Of a stretch of 64,000 nucleotides of DNA, positions 33,392 to 45,936 are shown piece by piece. The notes beneath the pieces were generated by a model. That model made no database searches. It saw only the letters and a program-made list of their open reading frames with translations, and was not told the origin of the DNA. Both the position numbers and the translations under genes were made by a program. This DNA comes from Streptomyces sp. AC1-42W (GTDB taxonomy: Bacteria > Actinomycetota > Actinomycetes > Streptomycetales > Streptomycetaceae): the NCBI RefSeq assembly GCF_003248355.1, contig NZ_QKWY01000002.1, positions 1,736,001 through 1,800,000 of the forward strand, in the 5' to 3' direction. Every line of letters starts with the position of its first letter. Position 1 is the first letter of the stretch.

Positions 33392-34081
33392 TTACGCCGC
33401 GGGTGCCGCCGCCTCCCAGAACCGGGGCACGATCCGGTCCAGGAAGGCCCGGCCCCCGTCGCCGGAGCCACTGGGCCGGTCCGTGCCGGTGCTGCTCCAG
33501 CTGAGCGTGGTCACCATCAGCGCCTGGTAGTCCGCGTGCAGCCGCTCCAGGGTGTCCTGGACGTGGCGCCGCTCCAGCGGCACCAGCTTGGCCACCGGCC
33601 GGGTGTACGCCTGCCAGCGCGTCGTCACCGCGCTGCGCAGCAGGCCCGCCAGCTCCTCGTCACGCCCGGTCGCCGTCACGAAGTCGGCGGGCGTCAGGCC
33701 CAGCGCCTCGCCCAGCGCCGCGGACTGGCGCTCGTTGCCCCGCCACCGCCCCGACTCCTCCATCCGCAGATACGCGCCGGCGGCCATCCCCACCCGCGCC
33801 GCCAGCTCGTCCGGGGCCAGCCCCCGCGCGACCCGGTGCTCGCTCAGGCTGCGCGCGGCCGTCAGCAGCTCGCCCGGCGCACACCACAGCACCCCGGCCA
33901 GCGCGGTCAGCTCGTACTCCGAGGGAACGGCCAGGCCGCGTTCCCATTCGGCCACGGTCTCCGGGGTGATCCGCAGGCCGTACTGGGCGCCGAGGCCGTA
34001 GGCGACATGGCCGGGAGCCATTCCCAGGGCCTCGCGGAGTCTTCGGGCGGCGGGGGCGTTGAAAGGAGGGGTGGGGTGCAC
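33392..34081 (-). CDS. XRE-type helix-turn-helix protein, two HTH-like regions
   Basis: 229 residues from GTG 34081. The N-terminal region (about residues 10-70) has a helix-turn-helix with a TPETVAEWERGLAVPSEYEL-like second half; a second one (about 75-135) has VARGLAPDELAARVGM and YLRMEESGRWRG. The C-terminal part is helical (VQDTLERLHADYQALM). The two arrays look like an internal duplication. Target unknown; it is convergent with pfkA. Confidence 0.85.
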   Translation of the reverse strand: MHPTPPFNAPAARRLREALGMAPGHVAYGLGAQYGLRITPETVAEWERGLAVPSEYELTALAGVLWCAPGELLTAARSLSEHRVARGLAPDELAARVGMAAGAYLRMEESGRWRGNERQSAALGEALGLTPADFVTATGRDEELAGLLRSAVTTRWQAYTRPVAKLVPLERRHVQDTLERLHADYQALMVTTLSWSSTGTDRPSGSGDGGRAFLDRIVPRFWEAAAPAA

Positions 34082-34219
34082 GCGCCCACCGTAAGGAGGT
34101 CGGGGCCTGTCTGACTACGGTGTGTTCGCCCGAGAATACGGCTCATAGGAAGGTCCTAGGCACAAAAGCCGCACGGCGGGACCGAACGCCTCGCCCCGCG
34201 CCCGCCGCCGCCCTCCGGT

Positions 34220-34738
34220 TCAGCGCTTCTCGGGCTGCCGGCGGTAGTGCAGCTCGGGCCGTCCCACCTGCCCGTACTGCGGACTGCGCGCCGCCCGCCC
34301 CAACGTCACCAGGTATTCCAGATAGCGGCGTGCGGTGATCCGCGAGATGCCCAGCTCCAGCCCGGCCGCCGCCCGGAACTCCGCGTACCGCGCCAGCCGG
34401 TCCCGCAGGGTCGCGAAGGTGAACGGCTTCAGCACGTACTGGACGACCCCCAGCGAGACCCCCTCGCGAACCACCGCCAGGTCACGGGCCGAGGTCACCG
34501 CGATCACGTCCGCCGTGTGCCCGGCCGCCCGCAGCGCGCGCAGCAGGGCCGGCCCGTGCCCGTCCGGCAGATAGAGGTCCAGGAGCAGCAGATCGACCGG
34601 GACCCGCTCCAGCACCCGGACCGCCTCGGCGCGCGAATGCGCCACGGCGGCCACGGCGAAGCCGGGCACCCGGCCCACGTACAGCCGGTGCGCGTCCGCC
34701 GCGACCGGGTCGTCCTCGACGACCAGCACCCGGATCAC
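34220..34738 (-). CDS. CitB/DcuR-type response regulator, shortened by an internal deletion
   Basis: 172 residues from GTG 34738, overlapping the sensor-kinase stop. The receiver domain is complete: VEDD pocket, Asp54 in LLLDLYLPDG, Lys104 in YVLKPF. Family members are usually about 220-230 residues and have a 40-50 residue linker and first HTH helix between the receiver and the recognition helix. Here FRAAAG (residues 121-126) joins directly to LELGISRITARRYLEYL, so that piece is missing in frame. Signal reception should work but DNA binding may not. Its partners are the kinase and the dicarboxylate symporter next door. Confidence 0.88.
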   Translation of the reverse strand: MIRVLVVEDDPVAADAHRLYVGRVPGFAVAAVAHSRAEAVRVLERVPVDLLLLDLYLPDGHGPALLRALRAAGHTADVIAVTSARDLAVVREGVSLGVVQYVLKPFTFATLRDRLARYAEFRAAAGLELGISRITARRYLEYLVTLGRAARSPQYGQVGRPELHYRRQPEKR

Positions 34739-36351
34739 GCCCGGACCCCCGCGCCCAGCGGCAGCCGCACGGTGAACTCCGCGCCCCCGTCGGGCCCCTG
34801 CTCCAGGGCCACCGTGCCGCTGCCCCGGTGGGCGGCCTGGCGCACCAGGGCCAGGCCGAGCCCGCGCCCGGCGCCGTGCGTCGACCAGCCGCTGCGGAAC
34901 ACCTCGGCGGCGAGTGCCGGATCGACCCCGGCGCCGTTGTCCGCGACCCGCAGCAGCAGTTCGCCGTCCCCGGCGAGCGCGGTCACCGTGACCCGGCCCC
35001 GCTGCCCCGGCACGGCCGCCTCCGGCGCCCCGGTCACCGCGTCCACCGCGTTGTCGATCAGATTGCCGAGGATGGTCACCACATCGCGGGCGGGCAGCGT
35101 CGGCGGCAGCGCGCCGTCGTCGATCAGACTGTCCTCGGCGAGCACCAGCTCCACGCCCCGCTCGTTCGCCTGGGCCGCCTTGCCGAGCAGCAGGGCCGCC
35201 AGCACCGGTTCGGCGACCGCTCCCACCACCCGGTCGGTGAGCGCCTGGGCCAGCTCCAGCTCCGCCGTCGCGAAGCCCACCGCCTCCCGCGCACGCCCCA
35301 GCTCGATCAGCGAGACCACGGTGTGCAGCCGGTTCGCCGCCTCGTGCGCCTGGGAGCGCAGCGCCCGGGAGAAGCCGCGCTCCGAGTCCAGCTCCCCGGA
35401 CAGCGCCTGGAGCTCGGTGTGGTCGCGCAGGGTCACCACGGTCCCGCGCCGCTCGCCGCCGACCACCGGACGGGTGTTGACGACGATGACCCGGTCCGCC
35501 GTCAGATGCACCTCGTCCACCCGCTTCTCGGAGGCGAGCAGCGCCCCGGTCAGCGGGGCCGGCAGAGCCAGATCGGCGACCCGGCGGCCGACCGCGTCCG
35601 GGCCCAGGCCCAGGAGCTCCCGGCCCGCGTCGTTGACCAGGGCGATCCGGCGCTGCCCGTCCAGCATCAGCAGCCCCTCACGCACCGCGTGCAGGGTCGC
35701 CTCGTGGTAGTCGTGCAGTCGGCTCAGCTCGGTGGCGTTCATCCCGTGGGTGTGGCGGCGCAGCCGCGCGTTGATCACGTATGTGCCGAGGCCGCCGATG
35801 ACCAGCGCCGCGCCGGCCGCCGGCCCCAGCGCGCCGAGCTGCGCCCGCACCTGCGAGGAGACCCGGTCCACGGTGATCCCCGCGCTGACCAGCCCGGTGA
35901 TCCGGCCGCCGTCCCGGACCGGGGTGACCACGCGGATGGAGGGCCCGAGCGTGCCGGTGTACGTCTCCGAGAAGGTCTCGCCGCGCAGTGCCCGCGCGGT
36001 GTGCCCGAGGAAGGTCTCGCCGATGCGGTCGGTGACCGGATGCGTCCAGCGGACCCGGTCCGGGCTCATGATCGTGACGAAGGCGATCCCGGTCTCCCTG
36101 CGGACCCGCTCCGCGTACGGCTGGAGCGCGGCGGACGGGTCGTCGGTGCGGATCGCCTCCCGGACGGACGGCGATCCCGCCACCGCCAGGGCCACCGCCC
36201 GCGCCTGCCGCGCCGCCGTCTCCTCGGCCTGCCCCCGCCCCGACTCGTACGCGAAGAACGCGCATCCGGCCACCACGGCCGCCACCAGCACCACCTGCAT
36301 GGCGAACAGCTGCCCGGCGAGGCTGCGCGGACGAGTACGGGGAAAACGCAT
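34735..36351 (-). CDS. CitA/DcuS-type sensor histidine kinase
   Basis: 538 residues from ATG 36351. A membrane segment (about residues 15-37), an extracytoplasmic PDC/sCACHE ligand domain (YAERVRRETGIAFVTIMSPD, THPVTDRIGETFLG, GPSIRVVTPV), and a second segment (about 180-200). Then comes a PAS domain (EGLLMLDGQRRIALVNDAG), a dimerisation helix with the phospho-His (RSQAHEAANRLHTVVSLIELG), and a HATPase (LIDNAVDAV, ADNGAGVDP, AGRGLGLALV). It senses C4-dicarboxylates or citrate in related systems and is divergent from the symporter gene, its likely target. Confidence 0.92.
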   Translation of the reverse strand: MRFPRTRPRSLAGQLFAMQVVLVAAVVAGCAFFAYESGRGQAEETAARQARAVALAVAGSPSVREAIRTDDPSAALQPYAERVRRETGIAFVTIMSPDRVRWTHPVTDRIGETFLGHTARALRGETFSETYTGTLGPSIRVVTPVRDGGRITGLVSAGITVDRVSSQVRAQLGALGPAAGAALVIGGLGTYVINARLRRHTHGMNATELSRLHDYHEATLHAVREGLLMLDGQRRIALVNDAGRELLGLGPDAVGRRVADLALPAPLTGALLASEKRVDEVHLTADRVIVVNTRPVVGGERRGTVVTLRDHTELQALSGELDSERGFSRALRSQAHEAANRLHTVVSLIELGRAREAVGFATAELELAQALTDRVVGAVAEPVLAALLLGKAAQANERGVELVLAEDSLIDDGALPPTLPARDVVTILGNLIDNAVDAVTGAPEAAVPGQRGRVTVTALAGDGELLLRVADNGAGVDPALAAEVFRSGWSTHGAGRGLGLALVRQAAHRGSGTVALEQGPDGGAEFTVRLPLGAGVRA

Positions 36352-36495
36352 GCCGACCAGTGTGCCTGTCCGAAAACGCGGGCCGGTCCGGCCCGTGAAC
36401 GAAATGCACGCAACGGTGACCGGCGTCACAGCGGGCGGGATAGTCGCCGGGGCCCCCGGCGCGGGGGCGGGACGACGACGACCCGAGGAGACCCC

Positions 36496-37882
36496 GTGGC
36501 AGCGACCGCCGCCGAGCCGGAACGCACGACGCCGGACCGTACGAAGCCCGACCGGACGAAGTACCTGTATCTCGCCGTGATCGTGGCGGTGGGGCTGGGC
36601 ATCCTCGTCGGCTTCGTCGCCCCGGACGCCGCCGTCGAGCTCAAGCCCATCGGCACCGGCTTCGTGAACCTGATCAAGATGATGATCTCGCCCATCATCT
36701 TCTGCACGATCGTGCTGGGCGTCGGCTCGGTCCGCAAGGCCGCCAAGGTCGGCGCGGTCGGCGGGCTCGCCCTCGGCTACTTCCTGGTGATGTCCACGGT
36801 CGCCCTGGCCATCGGCCTGGTCGTCGGCAACCTCCTGGAGCCCGGCGCCGGCCTCCACATCACCGAGGCCGTCCGCGCCGCCGGTGAGAAGCAGGCGTCC
36901 GGGGCCGGCGAGTCCACCACGGACTTCCTGCTGGGCATCATCCCGACCACCCTGGTCTCCGCCTTCACCGCGGGCGAAGTGCTCCAGACGCTGCTCGTCG
37001 CCCTGCTCGCCGGCTTCGCGCTCCAGGCCATGGGCGCCCACGGCGAACCGGTGCTGCGCGGCATCGGACACATCCAGCGCCTCGTCTTCCGCGTCCTCGC
37101 CATGATCATGTGGGTGGCCCCGGTCGGCGCGTTCGGCGCGATGGCGGCGGTGGTCGGCGAGACCGGCGTGGACGCGCTGAAATCGCTCGCGGTCATCATG
37201 ATCGGCTTCTACGTCACCTGCGCCCTGTTCGTCTTCCTGGTGCTGGGCGCGATCCTGCGCCTGGTGGCCGGGCTGAACATCCTCACGCTGCTGAAGTACC
37301 TGGGCCGCGAGTTCCTGCTGATCCTGTCCACCTCCTCCTCCGAGTCGGCGCTGCCCCGGCTGATCGCCAAGATGGAGCACCTGGGCGTCAGCAAGCCCGT
37401 CGTCGGCATCACCGTGCCGACCGGCTACTCCTTCAACCTGGACGGCACCGCGATCTACCTCACGATGGCCTCGCTGTTCATCGCCAACGCCACCGGCGAC
37501 CCGCTGAGCATCGGCGAGCAGATCTCACTGCTCGTCTTCATGGTCATCGCCTCCAAGGGCGCGGCCGGGGTCACCGGCGCCGGCCTCGCCACCCTCGCCG
37601 GCGGCCTCCAGTCGCACCGCCCCGAACTGGTGGACGGCGTCGGCCTCATCGTCGGCATCGACCGCTTCATGAGCGAGGCCCGCGCCCTGACCAACTTCGC
37701 CGGCAACGCGGTCGCCACGGTCCTCGTCGGCACCTGGACGGGGGAGATCGACCGCGAACGGGCCGGCCTGGTGCTCGCCGGCACCCTCCCGTTCGACGAG
37801 AAGACGCTCAGCGACGAGGGGCCGGCCGAACCGCACGTGCCCGAGGCCCGCGACGGCGACCGGCCCTCCGCGTCGCACCGCC

Positions 37883-37896
<14 letters not shown>
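36496..37896 (+). CDS. dctA: C4-dicarboxylate/cation symporter (DAACS family, DctA-like)
   Basis: 466 residues from GTG 36496 behind GAGGAG. Eight membrane segments plus two re-entrant loops are expected; the family signatures are clear: STSSSESALPRLIAKM (re-entrant loop 1) and GYSFNLDGTAIYLTMASLFIANA (substrate and cation site). It imports succinate, fumarate or malate with H+ or Na+. Divergent from the sensor kinase, which probably controls it; it overlaps glgB tail-to-tail by 14 nt. Confidence 0.93.
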
Positions 37897-40315
<2,419 letters not shown>

Positions 40316-40407
40316 GGGGGACTGACTCCTCGGAGGTGGGGGTGGGGAGCGGGGCGGGTCGGGGGATGCGGGGGAGCGAGGGCGGTCCCGGCCGGTCTCG
40401 GCCGGTC

Positions 40408-41832
40408 TCAGCCGGGGGAGCCGGCGGCCAGGCGGTGGATCGCGGCCATCGGGACCGGCAGCCAGTCGGGCCGGTGCCGGGCCTCGTACAGCACCTCGTA
40501 CACCGCCTTGTCGGTCTCGTGGGCGCGCAGCAGCTCCGGCTCGGCGCGCGGGTCGGTGCCCGCCGCCTCGGCGTAGCCGTCGCAGTAGGCGTCCCGGCAG
40601 CGGGCGGCCCACTCCGGCTTCCAGGGCCGGTGGGTGCGGGCCGCGTAGTCGAAGGACCGGAGCATGCCGGCCACGTCGCGGACCGGGGGCTGCGGGCTGC
40701 GGCGCTCCGGGAGCGGCCGGGCCGGCTCGCCCTCGAAGTCGATCAGCGACCAGAAGCCGTCGGCGCCGCGCAGGGTCTGGCCGAGGTGGAGGTCGCCGTG
40801 CACCCGCTGCGCGGCCCAGCTGCGCCCCCGGTGGCCCAGGGCCGCGACCGCGTCGAACGCGGTGCGCAGTCCGGGGACGTACGGGACGAGTTCCGGCACC
40901 GCGTGGGCGGCCGCCTCCAGCCGCTCCACCATGGCGGCGGCCAGCTCGTCGGTCTGGGACCGGCGCAGCACCGGGGTGGGCAGCGCGCCGGCGAGCGCGG
41001 TGTGCACCTCGGCGGTGGCGCGGCCGAGCGCCCGTGCCTCGGGCAGGAAGTCGTGCCCGGTGGCGAGGGCGCGCAGGGCGAGCTGCCAGCCGTCCTCGGC
41101 GCCGCGCAGGAACGGCTGGAGCACCCCGAGCGTCAGCCGCTCCGGTGTCGCCGCCTCGAACCAGGCGACCGGGGCCGGGACGCGGCCGCAGCCCTCGCGG
41201 GACAGCACGAGCGGCAGTTCGAGGTCGGGGTTGGTGCCGGGGAAGACCCGGCGGAAGATCTTGAGGATGTACGCGTCCCCGTACACCAGCGAGGAGTTGG
41301 ACTGCTCGGCGTCCAGCACCCGGGGCGGCAGCCGTTGCGGGATCGGTTCCGCACCGCGGTCGAAGCGCACGGCGCCGAGTCGGCCGGGGGTGCGAAATCG
41401 TTCCAGCAGCAGCGCGGCGAGGCGGGCGTCGTGCAGTCCGTCGTAGACGGTGAGCCCGGCCAGCGGCCCGTGCGGGACCCGGCCGATGGCGGCGGGCGCC
41501 AGGTGCGGGGGGAGCACCGGGCGTACGCCGAGGAGCAGTTGGTAGCAGTCGACGGGCGGCTGGGCGGGCATGGTGGGCTGATGGGCCCGGACCAGCAGGT
41601 GCAGGAGCCCCGGCGCGGAGCCGCTGCCGTCCACCGGCAGCATCTCGGTGGCCGCGACCAGCGAGAAGGCGGTGATGGGCCGTCCCTTGCCGGCGAACCA
41701 CCGCTGCCGGGGCAGCCATTCGTGGAGCAGCGGCCCGAGGGACGGGATCAGGGCCGTGCCGTCCGCCGTGGTGACCTGTGTGTCCGTGCGCGAGCCCGCG
41801 TCCGGGGCCGAGGCGTCTGGTGCCTCCAACAT
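40408..41832 (-). CDS. mak: Maltokinase
   Basis: 474 residues from ATG 41832. ATP-dependent phosphorylation of maltose to maltose-1-phosphate (the GlgE substrate). Aminoglycoside-phosphotransferase-like fold: catalytic loop RVHGDLHLGQTL and metal site LIDFEGEPARPL; the N-terminal cap begins LLHEWLPRQRWFAGKGRPI, which is characteristic of Mak/Pep2. Acts between TreS and GlgE. It is also called Pep2 in Streptomyces. Confidence 0.93.
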   Translation of the reverse strand: MLEAPDASAPDAGSRTDTQVTTADGTALIPSLGPLLHEWLPRQRWFAGKGRPITAFSLVAATEMLPVDGSGSAPGLLHLLVRAHQPTMPAQPPVDCYQLLLGVRPVLPPHLAPAAIGRVPHGPLAGLTVYDGLHDARLAALLLERFRTPGRLGAVRFDRGAEPIPQRLPPRVLDAEQSNSSLVYGDAYILKIFRRVFPGTNPDLELPLVLSREGCGRVPAPVAWFEAATPERLTLGVLQPFLRGAEDGWQLALRALATGHDFLPEARALGRATAEVHTALAGALPTPVLRRSQTDELAAAMVERLEAAAHAVPELVPYVPGLRTAFDAVAALGHRGRSWAAQRVHGDLHLGQTLRGADGFWSLIDFEGEPARPLPERRSPQPPVRDVAGMLRSFDYAARTHRPWKPEWAARCRDAYCDGYAEAAGTDPRAEPELLRAHETDKAVYEVLYEARHRPDWLPVPMAAIHRLAAGSPG

Positions 41833-42014
41833 GGCATCGCGTCCTTTCCCCGGGGCACACCACAGGATGCGAAGAGTGTCCCGGATTGCGGCATGGGCTG
41901 TCCGGCTGTGCGGGACGTGTCGGGTCAGGATGATCCGTACGGACTCGGCAGGGGGGGCATCGGTGGGTGCCCCGTGCGGGGCGGCGCGAACCGCCCCGCC
42001 GGTGGCCCGGCCCG

Positions 42015-43717
<1,703 letters not shown>

Positions 43718-43721
<4 letters not shown>

Positions 43722-45760
43722 GGTGTGGGTGACCCTCCGGTCTGCGGGGACGGTCGCAGAACGGCGATGTGCGCGGGTGTCACACCCGGTTCGAGGCGCA
43801 CATAGAACGTCCTGCCCCAGTGATAGGAAGTGCCGGTGAGCTCGTCACGCACCGGCACGCTCTCGTGCCGGTCGAGGCCGAGTCGCGGCATGTCCAACGA
43901 GACGGTCGCCTCCTGGGTGTGGTGCGGGTCGAGGTTGACGACCACCAGAAGGATGTTCGAACCGGAACGCTTGCTGTACGCGATGACCGCGTCGTTGTCC
44001 GACGTGTGGAAGTGCACGTCGCGCAGCTGCCGCAGGGCCGGGTTGCGGCGCCTGATCCGGTTGAGCGAGGTGATGAGCGGGGCCAGCGACCGGCCCTCGC
44101 GCTCGGCGGCTTCCCAGTCCCTGGGCCGGATCTCGTACTTCTCCGAGTCGAGGTACTCCTCACTGCCGTGATGGATCGGGGTGTTCTCGCACAGCTCGAA
44201 CCCCGCGTACACCCCCCAGGAGGGGGAGAGGGTCGCCGCGAGCACCGCCCGTGCCTCGAAGGCCGGCCTGCCGCCCTCCTGGAGGTATCCGGGAAGGATG
44301 TCGGGGGTGTTCACGAAGAAATTGGGCCGCATGAACGCGGCGGTCTCACCGGCCAGTTCGGTCACGTAATCGGTGATTTCGCGCCGCGTGTTGCGCCAGG
44401 TGAAATACGTGTACGACTGCTGGAACCCGATTGCCGCGAGCGTACGCATCATCGCCGGGCGGGTGAACGCCTCGGCCAGGAAAATGACATCCGGATCGGT
44501 CCCGTTGATCTCCGCGATGACCTTCTCCCAGAAGACCACCGGCTTGGTGTGTGGATTGTCGACCCGGAAGATCCGCACCCCGCGGTCCATCCAGAAGCGC
44601 AGAATACGCACGCTCTCCGCGACGATCCCCGCGAAGTCCTCGTCGAAGGCGATCGGATAGATGTCCTGGTATTTCTTCGGCGGATTCTCCGCGTACGCGA
44701 TCGAGCCGTCGGCCCGGTGCCGGAACCACTCCGGATGCTCCCGCACCCACGGATGGTCCGGCGAGCACTGGAGCGCGAAGTCCAGGGCCACCTCCATCCG
44801 CAGAGTGCGGGCCGTCTCCACGAAGTGGCCGAAGTCCTCCAGCGTGCCCAGGTCCGGGTGGACCGCGTCGTGCCCGCCCGCGGCCGAACCGATCGCCCAC
44901 GGCACGCCCACGTCCTGCGGACCGGGGGCCAGCGAGTTGTTCGGGCCCTTGCGATGCGTCGTGCCGATGGGGTGGACCGGCGGCAGGTACACCACGTCGA
45001 AGCCCATCGCGGCGACCGCCGGCAACCGCTCCGCCGCCGTGCGGAACGTACCGCCGACCAGCCGGGGCGCCCCCGCCGCGGCCGACTTGGCAGCGCGCCC
45101 CCGGCGCGGCTTCGCCGGCTCGTACCTCGCCCCCTCGGAGCGCGGGAACAGCTCGTACCAGGAGCCGTACAGCGCCCGCCGGCGCTCCACCACCAGCGGA
45201 TGCGGGCGCGACGCCGTGACCAGCTCCCGCAGCGGATGGCGGTCCAGCGCCCCGCGCGCCTCCGGCGCCAGCGCCGCCGCCAGCCGCTCCCCGGCCGGCC
45301 GGGACGCGTCGCGCAGCGCGTCCACCGCGGCCAGCACCGCCTCGCGCCCGTCCCGCTTCGGCACGCCCTCGGCGGCCCGCTCGTACAGCTCGGCGCCCTC
45401 GGCCAGCGTCAGCTCGGTGTCGATACCGGCCGGGATCTTGATCCCCGCCGTGTGGCGCCAGGTGGCGACCGGGTCGCTCCACGCCTCGACCGTGTACGTC
45501 CACCGCCCCTCGGCGTCCGGGGTGACCTCGGCGCCCCAGCGGTCGGTGCCGGCCGCCAGCTCGCGCATCGGCGTCCAGGGGCCCGGCCGGCCGCCCGGAC
45601 CGCGCAGCACCACATTGGCCGCCACCGCGTCGTGACCCTCCCGGAAGACGGTCGCGGTGACCTCGAACGTCTCACCGGCGACGGCCTTGGCGGGCCTTCT
45701 GCCGCAATCGACGAGCGGACGGACGTCGAGAACGGGAATGCGACCGATCAATGGAATCAC
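43718..45760 (-). CDS. glgE: Maltose-1-phosphate maltosyltransferase
   Basis: 680 residues from GTG 45760. It adds maltosyl units from maltose-1-phosphate to alpha-1,4-glucan. Domains: N-terminal beta domains, a four-helix insertion (DALRDASRPAGERLAAAL), and a GH13_3 barrel with the nucleophile Asp in FRVDNPHTKPVVFWE and Glu in FLAEAFTRP. LAPGPQDVGVPWAIG forms part of the M1P site. First gene of the glgE-treS-mak-glgB run and divergent from glgP. A second glgE cluster is typical of some Streptomyces but is not in the window. Confidence 0.95.
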
Positions 45761-45936
45761 CTGGGGACTGGAGGAGCACGAGGGTGGAGTCGTGTTCTTT
45801 CTAGTCGCTCGGTGGACGACTCACGGGGGGTGGGCGTGGCCACTTCCGTACGCATTCACTCGAATGGCAGTCCAAAGCCGTCCGGTCGTTCCCGCGTGCC
45901 GCCCCGATTCCCGCCTCCCCTGTAAAGCTGGAATAC

